From Sphingobacteriaceae bacterium (lineage in GTDB: Bacteria > Bacteroidota > Bacteroidia > B-17B0 > Aurantibacillaceae), in assembly GCA_016709575.1 (NCBI GenBank), contig JADJMM010000013.1:74334-138333 (forward strand): a stretch of DNA of 64,000 nt. The letters are read 5' to 3'. The notes beneath the pieces are model-generated. The model had not been told where the DNA came from. It did not search any database and saw only the letters and a list, made by a program, of their open reading frames with translations. This document shows positions 25,987 through 34,700 of this stretch, one piece after another. Both the position numbers and the translations under genes were made by a program. How positions within the stretch are numbered: position 1 is the stretch's first letter; each line of letters starts with the position of its first letter.

Positions 25987-28416
25987 TTATTTCACCTTCT
26001 CTTTCAATAAAGCTAATTCCAGCACTTCGCTCATTTGTCCAACGTAATTAAATTTCAAGCCTTTTAAATAATCGGCTTTAATTTCATCAACGTCTTTTTT
26101 GTTTTCGGCAAAAAGAATTATTTCTCTAATTCCAGCGCGTTTAGCAGCAAGAATTTTTTCTTTAATTCCGCCAACAGGTAACACTTTTCCACGCAAAGTA
26201 ATTTCTCCTGTCATAGCTACACCACGTTTCACTTTGCGGTGCGTTAAAGCGCTCGCAATAGAAGTCATCATGGCAATACCTGCACTTGGACCATCTTTTG
26301 GCGTTGCGCCTTCTGGAACGTGTAAGTGAATGTTGTAATTATCAAAAATGTCTGGGTCCAAATCCAAAATATCAGGATGTGATTTTAAAAATTCCAAAGC
26401 AAGGGTTGCACTTTCTTTCATTACATCACCCAAATTTCCTGTTAAGGTTAATTTTTGAGTCTTGCCTTTGCTTAAACTGGTTTCAATAAATAAAATATCA
26501 CCACCAACTTGTGTCCAAGCTAAACCTGTAACAACACCGGCAGAATCGTTTCCTTGGTATTTATCTTTAATGTGGGCAGGACCTAAAATTTTTGCAAGAG
26601 ATTCTTCCGTAATTTTCGGTTCATCTTTACCTGCTGCAATGTGAACCGCAACGTGACGAGCAATTTTCGAAATCTTTTTTTCTAAATTACGTACGCCGCT
26701 TTCAGAAGTATAATTCTCAATAACATGTTCAATTACTTTATCGCTTAACTTAAGTTGAGACTTTTTTAAACCTGTTTCTTCAGTTTGTTTTGGAACTAAA
26801 TGACGTTTTGCAATCTCTAATTTCTCTTCAACGGTATAGCCATTCACTTCGATAATTTCCATACGGTCACGCAAAGCGGGTTGTATAGTATTTAAATTAT
26901 TACAAGTAGCCACAAACATTACTTTACTTAAATCGTAATCCATTTCTAAGAAATTATCATAGAAATTAGAATTTTGTTCTGGATCTAAAACTTCCAATAG
27001 AGCAGAGGATGGATCGCCATGAAAATCATTTCCTACTTTATCAATTTCATCCAATACAAAAACAGGATTTGAAGTCTGTACCTTTTTTAAATTCTGAAGA
27101 ACTCGTCCCGGCATTGCGCCAATGTAAGTTTTTCTATGACCACGAATTTCACTTTCATCTTTCAATCCGCCTAAACTCATGCGGATGTATTTACGTCCTA
27201 ATGCTTTTGCAATACTTTTTCCTAAAGATGTTTTACCAACGCCGGGAGGTCCGTATAAACATAGAATGGGCGCTTTTAAATCGCCTTTAAGTTTTATTAC
27301 GGCAAGGTGTTCTAAAATGCGTTCTTTAACTTTTTCTAAACCGTAATGATCTTCATTTAAAACTTTCTCAGCATGTTTAATATCGAAATTATCTTGTGTG
27401 TATTCACCCCAAGGTAATTCAAGCATTAACTCAATATAGTTGGTTTGCACACCGTATTCGGCGGCATTTGGATTCATGCGTTGAAGTTTGCTAAAGCTTT
27501 TATCAAATATGACTTGAACTTCTTTTGTCCACTTTTTGTTTTTAGCTTTTTCTTTAAACTCATTTAATTCCTGCTCAAAATTATTTCCACCTAATTCATC
27601 TTGGATGGTTTTCATTTGTTGATGCAAGAAATATTCGCGTTGTTGTTTATCTAAATCGTGTTTTGTTTTATCCTGAATCTGGTTTTTTAATTCCAGCATT
27701 TGCAATTCTTTATTCAAATTTGCCAATACCAATAACGAATGCTGTTTTAAATCCGGAACCTCCAACATACTTTGTTTGTCGGCAGTACTCGCGTTCATGT
27801 TTGAAGAAATAAAATTGATAAGGAAAGTGGTGCTCTCAATATTATTCAAAGCAAAACCTGCTTCGGTTGGAATGTTTGGAGATTCCTTGATAATTTGATG
27901 TGAGATTTCTTTTAGGTTAGAAATAATCGCCGCAAATTCTTTATCGCCTTTTGGTGGTTTTACTTCATCAAAAGCTTCAATGCTTGCTTTGTGATAAGGT
28001 TCGCTTTGAATAAACTCTTTTATTTTAAAACGCTTTTTACCTTGAATAATAACAGTGGTGTTACCATCGGGCATGCGCAACATTTTTATGATGTGTGCAA
28101 CCGTTCCAATAGTATTTAAATCTTCGAAAGAAGGTTCTTCAACAGAATCTTTTTTCTGAGATACAACACCAATAGTTCTGTCGCCTTTATAAGATTCTTT
28201 TATAAGGGCAATGGACTTATCTCTACCAACGGTAATTGGTATAACAACACCTGGAAAAAGCACTGTATTCCGAAGCGGTAAAATTGGCAGTACATCAGGC
28301 AGCTTTTCGGCCTGCATATTATCTTCATCTTCTGTGCTTAGAAGGGGTATAAAATCGCTATCCTCGTCAATTGCAGGATTAAAGGGCATTCGGTCGCTAT
28401 CACTAAAAAAATTCAT
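25987..28416 (-). CDS. lon: ATP-dependent protease Lon (endopeptidase La)
   Basis: An 809-residue LonA. The N-terminal substrate domain begins LPILPLRNTVLFPGVVIPI. Walker A GPPGVGKTS is at about 389-397 and Walker B VFVLDEIDKV follows. The catalytic Ser is in PKDGPSAGIAM (about 711) and the Lys in GGIKEKILAAKRAG (about 752), the normal spacing for the Ser-Lys dyad. It degrades misfolded and regulatory proteins in the cytoplasm. The acidic leader before residue 40 is a common feature in this phylum. The gene is intact. It has about 130 bases upstream containing the terminator of the previous gene. Confidence 0.97.
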   Translation of the reverse strand: MNFFSDSDRMPFNPAIDEDSDFIPLLSTEDEDNMQAEKLPDVLPILPLRNTVLFPGVVIPITVGRDKSIALIKESYKGDRTIGVVSQKKDSVEEPSFEDLNTIGTVAHIIKMLRMPDGNTTVIIQGKKRFKIKEFIQSEPYHKASIEAFDEVKPPKGDKEFAAIISNLKEISHQIIKESPNIPTEAGFALNNIESTTFLINFISSNMNASTADKQSMLEVPDLKQHSLLVLANLNKELQMLELKNQIQDKTKHDLDKQQREYFLHQQMKTIQDELGGNNFEQELNEFKEKAKNKKWTKEVQVIFDKSFSKLQRMNPNAAEYGVQTNYIELMLELPWGEYTQDNFDIKHAEKVLNEDHYGLEKVKERILEHLAVIKLKGDLKAPILCLYGPPGVGKTSLGKSIAKALGRKYIRMSLGGLKDESEIRGHRKTYIGAMPGRVLQNLKKVQTSNPVFVLDEIDKVGNDFHGDPSSALLEVLDPEQNSNFYDNFLEMDYDLSKVMFVATCNNLNTIQPALRDRMEIIEVNGYTVEEKLEIAKRHLVPKQTEETGLKKSQLKLSDKVIEHVIENYTSESGVRNLEKKISKIARHVAVHIAAGKDEPKITEESLAKILGPAHIKDKYQGNDSAGVVTGLAWTQVGGDILFIETSLSKGKTQKLTLTGNLGDVMKESATLALEFLKSHPDILDLDPDIFDNYNIHLHVPEGATPKDGPSAGIAMMTSIASALTHRKVKRGVAMTGEITLRGKVLPVGGIKEKILAAKRAGIREIILFAENKKDVDEIKADYLKGLKFNYVGQMSEVLELALLKEKVK

Positions 28417-28497
28417 CTTGTTTTTGTTAAAATACGATTATGAAGTTACCAATTCCGTGCCAATATAAAAAGCACGACTTTATGGCATAATTCCAAT

Positions 28498-28524
28498 AAA
28501 AAAGCCCCGTTTCCGAGGCTTTTA
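28498..28524 (-). terminator. Intrinsic terminator of the alpha-oxoamine synthase gene
   Basis: A 7-bp stem, aaaagcc (28500-28506) and ggctttt (28517-28523), with a 10-base loop, is continued by T residues on the minus strand. It lies 22 bases after the synthase stop and upstream of lon, separating the two transcripts. Confidence 0.7.
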
Positions 28525-28545
28525 ATTGAGAAATATTTATTCGGA

Positions 28546-29799
28546 CTACAAATCCACTTTCACTTTCGCAAAAGCTTTGTTATAATCGCCATTCTTTAAT
28601 TTCCCTACAATTTTAGAGAAGCTTTCGATTGTATAAGTTACATCTTCTAAAGTATGTGTTGCAGTTGGAATTAAACGTAAAATAATCATCCCTTTAGGAA
28701 TTACAGGATACGTTACCATCGAACAGAAAATTCCGTAATTCTCACGTAAATCAAATACCATATTCGTTGCTTCAGGTATTGAACCATTTAAATACACAGG
28801 TGTAACAGGAGAGTTGGTATCACCAATATTAAATCCTGCTTTTTGTAAACCGCTTTGTAATGCACGGGTAATTTCCCATAATTTTTCTTTGTATTCAGGA
28901 TGATCACGCATTAATTCTAAACGCTTCAAGGCACCAACTACTAATGGCATTGGTAATGCTTTTGCAAATATTTGCGAACGCATATTGTAACGTAAAAATG
29001 TAATGATGTTTTTTGTTGAACTGATGAATCCACCAATCAATGCAAATGATTTTGCAAATGTTCCGAAGTAAACGTCAATACCATCCTGACAACCTTGCTC
29101 AACTCCGGTTCCGCCACCATTTTTTCCCATTGTACCAATACCGTGAGCATCATCTACAAATAAACGGAACTTATATTTACTTTTTAATGCAACAATCTCT
29201 TTTAATTTTCCTTGGTCGCCACGCATACCGAAAACACCTTCAGTAATTACTAAAATTCCACCATTCGTTTTCTCAACTAATTTTGTGGCGCGGTCCATTT
29301 GTTTTTCAAAATCAGCAATATCATTGTGCTTAAACACAAAACGTTTTCCAATATGTAAACGCATACCGTCTAAAATACAAGCATGACTTTCGCTATCATA
29401 AACAATTACATCATGACGGTCAACCAAAGAATCAATAGCACTAACCATCGCTTGGTAACCGAAATTACATAGGATAGTATCTTCTTTTTGTACGAAGGCT
29501 GATAATTCTCTTTCTAATTGCTCGTGCTGATCAGAGTTTCCACTCATCATACGTGCGCCCATAGGTAACGCTAAACCAAATTTTTGAGCGGCATCAGTAT
29601 CTGCTTTACGAACTTCAGGATGATTCGCTAGTCCTAAATAATTATTTAAACTCCAGTTTAATAATTTTTTACCGCGGAAGGTCATGTGTGGACCAATTTC
29701 GCCTTCTAATTTCGGGAATGTAAAATAACCGTGAGATTCGTTAGCATACTCGCCAATAGCGCCCATGTTAGCTGTTACTTTTTCAAAAATGTCTTTCAT
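28546..29799 (-). CDS. PLP-dependent alpha-oxoamine synthase (serine palmitoyltransferase/KBL-like)
   Basis: A 417-residue PLP enzyme starting MKDIFEKVTANMG. Conserved parts are WSLNNYLGLANHPEVRKA, PMGARMMSGNSDQHEQLE, DSESHACILDGMRLH, FVDDAHGIGTMGKNG and the PLP lysine in TFAKSFALIGGF. The family condenses an acyl-CoA with an amino acid and includes KBL, BioF, serine palmitoyltransferase and the cysteate enzyme of sulfonolipid (capnine) synthesis. In Bacteroidota, close relatives of this length make sphingolipid or sulfonolipid backbones, so a lipid role is most likely, but the substrate cannot be decided from sequence. A promoter at 29825-29858 supports this start over one 48 bases upstream. 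Confidence 0.85.
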   Translation of the reverse strand: MKDIFEKVTANMGAIGEYANESHGYFTFPKLEGEIGPHMTFRGKKLLNWSLNNYLGLANHPEVRKADTDAAQKFGLALPMGARMMSGNSDQHEQLERELSAFVQKEDTILCNFGYQAMVSAIDSLVDRHDVIVYDSESHACILDGMRLHIGKRFVFKHNDIADFEKQMDRATKLVEKTNGGILVITEGVFGMRGDQGKLKEIVALKSKYKFRLFVDDAHGIGTMGKNGGGTGVEQGCQDGIDVYFGTFAKSFALIGGFISSTKNIITFLRYNMRSQIFAKALPMPLVVGALKRLELMRDHPEYKEKLWEITRALQSGLQKAGFNIGDTNSPVTPVYLNGSIPEATNMVFDLRENYGIFCSMVTYPVIPKGMIILRLIPTATHTLEDVTYTIESFSKIVGKLKNGDYNKAFAKVKVDL

Positions 29800-29824
29800 A
29801 GTAAATGAGAATAGAAATGTTTGA

Positions 29825-29858
29825 CAAAAGTACCGTTTTTTGCCCAATTTTGCCCAAA
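29825..29858 (-). promoter_or_regulatory. Promoter of the alpha-oxoamine synthase with tandem 10-bp repeat
   Basis: On the minus strand TTTG (29858-29855) is followed after 22 bases by TACTTTTG (29832-29825), a -33/-7 pair within the spacing known for flavobacteria. It predicts a start near 29819, about 20 bases before the ATG. The spacer contains two perfect adjacent copies of ttttgcccaa (29838-29857, plus-strand reading), a possible operator. Confidence 0.55.
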
Positions 29859-29931
29859 AAAGGGGGTGTTTTGTTCACGGTTTTCAACAATGTTATGAAT
29901 TTCAGCGCCTATGCTTTAACTTTATTCACTA

Positions 29932-30791
29932 ATGGAAGATACCCATTGCATATTTAACGGTCACCTAATTAGCTTATACGAGCCTGCCATTTCGTTTTCG
30001 AATCGTGCTTTTCGGTATGGCGATGCTTTATTTGAAAGCATTCGTGTTTGTAATGGAAAAATAATGTTCTTGAAAGATCATTTAAGCCGCTTGAAATTAG
30101 GCATGACAGTTTTAAGGATGAACTTACCTGCTGAGTTTAATTTCGAAAACGTTGATGCACTGATTAAATTATTATTAGTAAAAACAGAATCGGAAGGGAT
30201 GCACGAATTCGCCTAACTGTTTTCAGAAACGAAGGCGGGTTTTATGCGCCGGAAACTAATGATATTTCGTTTTTAATAGAAGCTGAAAATATTGAAGCCG
30301 AGGGGTATGTTTTGAATCAGAAAGGATTGTGGGTTGATATTTATGCAGACATCAAAAAGCAAATTAATAAGCTATCTAATGTGAAAAGCGGTAATGCTTT
30401 ATTGTATGTAATGGCAGGATTAGCCAAAACATCAATGAAATTAGATGATTGTTTTATCATAAATGAAAACGGTAGTATTTGTGAAAGCATTAGTTCTAAT
30501 GTTTTTATTGTGAAGAATGGCTGTATGTACACCGCGCCTTTAACTGAAGGTTGTGTGGATGGTATTATGCGCCGGCAAATATTAAAAATAGCTACTGCCA
30601 ATAAAGTGCTTACATTTGAAATGCCTTTAACTATTAACTCTTTAATGAATGGCGATGAAGTGTTTTTAACCAGTTCGATAAGAGGAATACGTTGGGTAGG
30701 ACAATACAAAACAAAATTTTACACCAATAAAATGAGTGTGTTTTTTACTGAGAAATTAAATGAACTCACTCTAAATAAAACGACTGTATGA
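29932..30791 (+). CDS. Class IV aminotransferase (frameshifted)
   Basis: A PLP fold-type IV protein of about 286 residues. FNGHLISLYEPAISFSNRAFRYGDALFESIRV is the typical start with its RYGD(A/G)xFE motif, and LLYVMAGLAKTSMKLDD, SISSNVFIVKNG and FLTSSIRGIRWV follow. The frame is split near 30197-30200, where one missing base turns GNARIRLTVFRNEGG into a stop. The family includes branched-chain aminotransferases and aminodeoxychorismate lyase (PabC); sequence alone does not separate them, and PabC-like is possible given the length. It overlaps pyrF by four bases (ATGA). Confidence 0.82.
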
Positions 30792-31600
30792 ACAAGCAAC
30801 AATTAATTGAACAAATTAAATTAAAGAAAACATTTTTGTGTGTAGGTTTAGATCCTGATGTAGATAAAATGCCAAAACACATGTTAGATGAAGAAGATCC
30901 TATTTTTGAATTTAACAGAGAAATAATTGATGCTACTGCTGATTATTGTATAGCCTTTAAACCAAATAACGCTTTTTACGAGGCTTATGGTTTAAGTGGA
31001 ATGGAGAGTTTAGAAAGAACTATAAAATACATCAACGAAAATTATCCTGATCATTTTTTAATTGCAGATGCAAAACGAGGCGATATAGGAAACACTTCTT
31101 CTATGTATGCTAAAGCGTTTTTTAAACGTCTGGATGCAGATGCCATTACAGTGGCGCCCTATATGGGAAGTGATTCTGTAAAACCTTTTTTACAGTTTAA
31201 AGATAAATGGGCTATTGTTTTAGGATTAACAAGTAACGAAGGTTCATCTGATTTTCAGCAAATGAAAGTGGATGGAGAGGAATTGTATTTGAAAGTCATT
31301 CGCACTTGTGCTTCATGGGGTACAGAAGATAACATGATGTTTGTTGTTGGTGCTACAAAAGCTGAAATGATGAATGACATCCGTAAAATTATTCCAAATC
31401 ACTTTTTGTTAGTGCCGGGTGTTGGCGCTCAAGGTGGTTCTTTAGAGGAAGTTTGCAAACACGGTATGAATAAAAATATTGGATTAATAGTAAACGTTTC
31501 CCGTAATATTATTTTCGCGAGTAATGGCGAAGATTTTGCAACAAGAGCTGCTGAAGAAGCAAAGAAATTATCTGAACAAATGAAACCCTTTATAAAATAA
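30788..31600 (+). CDS. pyrF: Orotidine 5'-phosphate decarboxylase (type 2)
   Basis: A 270-residue type 2 OMP decarboxylase, the last step of UMP synthesis. Visible motifs are FLCVGLDPDVDKMP at the start, IAFKPNNAFYEAYG, and the catalytic LIADAKRGDIGNTSSMYAKAFF with the Lys-Asp network. VGATKAEMMNDIRKIIPNHF and LLVPGVGAQGG bind the phosphate. It overlaps the aminotransferase by four bases and is followed six bases later by DUF3467, forming a three-gene unit. Confidence 0.95.
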   Translation: MNKQQLIEQIKLKKTFLCVGLDPDVDKMPKHMLDEEDPIFEFNREIIDATADYCIAFKPNNAFYEAYGLSGMESLERTIKYINENYPDHFLIADAKRGDIGNTSSMYAKAFFKRLDADAITVAPYMGSDSVKPFLQFKDKWAIVLGLTSNEGSSDFQQMKVDGEELYLKVIRTCASWGTEDNMMFVVGATKAEMMNDIRKIIPNHFLLVPGVGAQGGSLEEVCKHGMNKNIGLIVNVSRNIIFASNGEDFATRAAEEAKKLSEQMKPFIK

Positions 31601-31606
31601 GAACTA

Positions 31607-31918
31607 ATGGAAGAGAACAATAGCCAAAATCAAATTGATATTGAATTAAGCGAAGAGATTGCAGAAGGAATTTATTCTAACCTCGCGATCATAACTCACT
31701 CACAAAGTGAATTCGTAATTGATTTTATTAAAATGATGCCTGGTGTACCAAAAGCAAAAGTAAAGTCACGCATCGTATTAACACCACAACATGCTAAACG
31801 TTTGGTAAAAGCTTTAAACGATAACGTTCAACGCTTCGAACAAGTACACGGTAAAATAAAAGATTCTGATTTAAACGCATTGCCTTTAAGTTTTGGCGGA
31901 CCAACCGCTCAGGCTTAA
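31607..31918 (+). CDS. DUF3467 domain-containing protein
   Basis: A 103-residue cytoplasmic protein matching DUF3467: IELSEEIAEGIYSNLAIITHSQ, FVIDFIKMMPGVPKAKVKSR, and VLTPQHAKRLVKALNDNV. The family is common in Bacteroidota and other phyla; its function is not established. It is the third gene of the aminotransferase-pyrF transcript. Confidence 0.9.
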   Translation: MEENNSQNQIDIELSEEIAEGIYSNLAIITHSQSEFVIDFIKMMPGVPKAKVKSRIVLTPQHAKRLVKALNDNVQRFEQVHGKIKDSDLNALPLSFGGPTAQA

Positions 31919-31965
31919 AGATTTAAAATTCAATATCCTCTTTCTTCTATAGTAAAGAACGTGGG

Positions 31966-33174
31966 TTATTTAATTTTTTTGTCTTCTATATTATCTTCAA
32001 GTATGTTTTTCTTAATTGTTAGTTCAATAGCTATAACTAGAAGAACTACACAAGACATACACGCTTTAATTAATGGTTTGCTTAAGTTTTGCTTTAAAGC
32101 TATTGGTACCAAGTCTGTAAAAAATAATGAGGTAAAAAACAGACTTGAAAAAAGAAGAATTAAAGCAAGTTTTGAATTTTCTTTACTCAAACACCAAATT
32201 CCAATTCCTGTGATAGCTATAATATATGAAGGTGATTCGGCTTTATGATTAAAAATTACCATCCAAATTAATATTAGACATAGAAACGCCATTCGGAAAT
32301 TATAAAATTTGTATTTTTTTATAAATGCGAGTGGCGATAGCAACATAACGATACCACAAACAAGCACAATAGTTTTATTTATACTTGTTCCGATTAAGAT
32401 TTCAAGAAAACCATAAAGGCTGAAATTCTCGCCGACTTTATACAACGCTATGTTCCCGCTCAGGTCGCCATTTATTACTGAAATCCAATTTTTGTATTGA
32501 TAAATTAGATTCGGGATGCCAATAACAATTGCCGGTAAGAGAAAAAATACTGTCGACCATAGTAGCATAAATAAAATGAAACGCGGTTTTTTTGGATAGA
32601 ATAGAAAAAGAAGGCAGGCAACAATTGCAAAAATTTTTATAAATATCCCACAGCAAATATAGAATGCTGCTTTGCCGGCATTTCCTTTCTCCAAAGAGGT
32701 AAAAGCTAAAATAGTGAACCCGGCAAGAAGTGAATTAGTTTGACAATTCTGAATCGATAGAACCAGCTCTACGATTACAAATAATAAAAGATAAAGTGTT
32801 TTTTTATTAGTAAAACCTGGTAGGGTGGTAATTGCATAAAGAAAGACGAGTCCATTTAAAAGATTCCATAAGCTTAAGCCAAGCCAGTCCGAAAGGTAAT
32901 AGAACAATCCCATAAACAGCGCAAAAGTTGGACTGTATTTGAATAAGTCAGCATGCTTATCAAAATGATAATCGTACATGTTGTGATTATGAATTAGGCT
33001 GAAAAATGAAGTTTTAAATATGATGTAATTATTGTAAAAGGTATAAGTGCCTCCCCAATAATGATTTTCTCCTAAAAGAATATTCTGCAATGTCACTACA
33101 ATTGCCAGAAGAACAACCAAAGCATACCAAGCAATCTTATTATTTGTAATGTAATTGAGAACTTTAACTTTCAT
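31966..33174 (-). CDS. GT87-like (DUF2029) polytopic glycosyltransferase
   Basis: A 402-residue membrane protein with about ten hydrophobic helices. The first periplasmic loop has YTFYNNYIIFKTSFFSLIHN and LFKYSPTFALFMGLFYYLS, the pattern of GT87 polyprenyl-phosphate-dependent mannosyltransferases. Family knowledge puts these enzymes in the inner membrane, adding sugars from lipid carriers to outer glycans or proteins. The acceptor is unknown. It stands alone, convergent with DUF3467. A TAAATTTG box lies almost at its start codon (33180-33187, minus), which would give a leaderless message. Confidence 0.7.
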   Translation of the reverse strand: MKVKVLNYITNNKIAWYALVVLLAIVVTLQNILLGENHYWGGTYTFYNNYIIFKTSFFSLIHNHNMYDYHFDKHADLFKYSPTFALFMGLFYYLSDWLGLSLWNLLNGLVFLYAITTLPGFTNKKTLYLLLFVIVELVLSIQNCQTNSLLAGFTILAFTSLEKGNAGKAAFYICCGIFIKIFAIVACLLFLFYPKKPRFILFMLLWSTVFFLLPAIVIGIPNLIYQYKNWISVINGDLSGNIALYKVGENFSLYGFLEILIGTSINKTIVLVCGIVMLLSPLAFIKKYKFYNFRMAFLCLILIWMVIFNHKAESPSYIIAITGIGIWCLSKENSKLALILLFSSLFFTSLFFTDLVPIALKQNLSKPLIKACMSCVVLLVIAIELTIKKNILEDNIEDKKIK

Positions 33175-33221
33175 TTAGTCAAATTTACACTTTTTCTTAG
33201 CGCGAGGATGGATGAATTGGC

Positions 33222-33986
33222 TTAAGAAATTTCTATATGCAGCCCATCATAAGCCAATTCAATATGCTCAGGTAATTCTAAAGTTACTTCTTCATGAGTG
33301 CCTAATTGATGGGAGATGTGTGTAAAATAAGTCTTCTTTGCTTTTAATTCGTTGGCTAAATCAATTGCTTCCTGAAATGTAAAGTGAGAAATATGTTCGT
33401 TGCGGCGTAATGCGTTTATCACAACAACTTCAGAACCTTTGATTTTTGCTTTTTCTTCTTCGCTGATAAAATTCGCATCGGTGATGTAAGTGAAATTCCC
33501 AATACGAAATGCTTTTACAGGTAATTTGTAATGTAAAACATTGATGGGTTGAATTTGCATATCACCAACTGCAAACTCATCATCATAAATAGAATGCAAT
33601 TGTATTTTAGGAATTCCCGGATAATCTAAATCTGCAAAAATATAAGCAAACTCTCTTTTTAAGGCTTCTTGAACACGCTCCGTTGCATAAACAGGCATTA
33701 CCATTTGATTGATGAAATTAAAAGCGCGCACTTCATCTAATCCTGCTGTGTGGTCTTTATGTTCGTGAGTAAAAACTACAGCATCCAGCTTAGTAACTTT
33801 CTCCCGCAACATTTGTTGTCTGAAGTCCGGACCGGTATCAATTACAATATTGGTGTTTTTATATTCAATCATTACAGAAGAACGCAGGCGATTGTCTTTT
33901 TTGTCAGACGATGTACATACTTTACAAGTGCAACCAATTAAGGGTACGCCTTGTGATGTGCCGGTTCCTAAAAATGTAATTTTCAC
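33222..33986 (-). CDS. MBL-fold metallo-hydrolase (PhnP-like)
   Basis: A 254-residue hydrolase with a GTG start (AGAGGTGAAAATT context). FLGTGTSQGVPLIGCTCKVCTS is typical of the PhnP-like branch, with paired cysteines that may bind zinc. The metal site FTHEHKDHTAGLDE is the HxHxDH motif, and VINALRRNEHISHFTFQEA and YFTHISHQLG give later metal ligands. PhnP cleaves cyclic phosphodiesters, but most Bacteroidota members of this subgroup are uncharacterised. It is followed by the rhomboid gene on the other side of its start and is probably transcribed separately. Confidence 0.88.
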   Translation of the reverse strand: MKITFLGTGTSQGVPLIGCTCKVCTSSDKKDNRLRSSVMIEYKNTNIVIDTGPDFRQQMLREKVTKLDAVVFTHEHKDHTAGLDEVRAFNFINQMVMPVYATERVQEALKREFAYIFADLDYPGIPKIQLHSIYDDEFAVGDMQIQPINVLHYKLPVKAFRIGNFTYITDANFISEEEKAKIKGSEVVVINALRRNEHISHFTFQEAIDLANELKAKKTYFTHISHQLGTHEEVTLELPEHIELAYDGLHIEIS

Positions 33987-34010
33987 CTCTGTTATTTTAA
34001 TTCTAAAATA

Positions 34011-34669
34011 CTAAAAAATCTTAGCAAATAATTCTGAAACCAAACTTGGTTTTAAAGCAATTGTATAGACAACGCCGAAGATCGCTCCCCAAAAATGCGC
34101 TTCATGTCCCACGCGGTCGGTTTCAGGGTCGCCTGTTTTGCGTTTGCTTAAATAATAACTTCCTACCAAAAATACAATTCCCAATAACCAAGCCGGCATT
34201 GGTAACACAAATAAATAAAGTGTTTGGAAGGGTTGAATAATAATGAATGAAAAAATAATAGCCTCAATAGCACCGCTCGCACCTAATGATGAATAAGAAG
34301 GGTTTTTTGTTTTGAAATATTCAGTTATGGATGCGCATAAATTCCTCCAGTGAATAAGCCAATGTAAGCGAGTTTTGCCATTTTAATAGCATGAATGCGG
34401 TCTTCTTCTGTTGGGTTGTAAGGGTCTTGTAAAAATAATTCTACATAATAAACATCCTCAACAGCGTAACCAAACATCCACAACGAAAACACATTTAAAA
34501 ATAAATGCATAGTATCACCGTGAATAAAAGCGTGCGTTAAAAAGCGGTAATGTTCGTTGTTTCGTTTAATAGAGTAGGGATGAAACAAATATTTGTACAT
34601 CACAGTTCTGTCATAGAAACAATACAAAGAAACACCAAGAATAAATATTAAGAAGGTGGTAGTAACCAT
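34011..34669 (-). CDS. Rhomboid family intramembrane serine protease (frameshifted)
   Basis: The N-terminal part has RFLTHAFIHGDTMHLFLNVFSLW, the HxxxN region of rhomboids, and then LAYIGLFTGGI. A frame change near 34339-34341 (one missing T on the coding strand) leads to SSLGASGAIEAIIF, with the catalytic Ser in GASG, and EAHFWGAIFGVVY, with the catalytic His. The complete protein is about 219 residues with six membrane helices, normal for a bacterial rhomboid. It cleaves membrane proteins within the bilayer; no substrate is known. Confidence 0.87.
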
Positions 34670-34700
34670 AATTTACACAAATGTACGCTTTTGCTAAAAA

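Noticed and set aside
28417..28500. Sigma-54 promoter (ttggcacggaattggta) upstream of lon on the minus strand
   Set aside because: The -12 part should read TTGC and does not; a partial match by chance is more likely.
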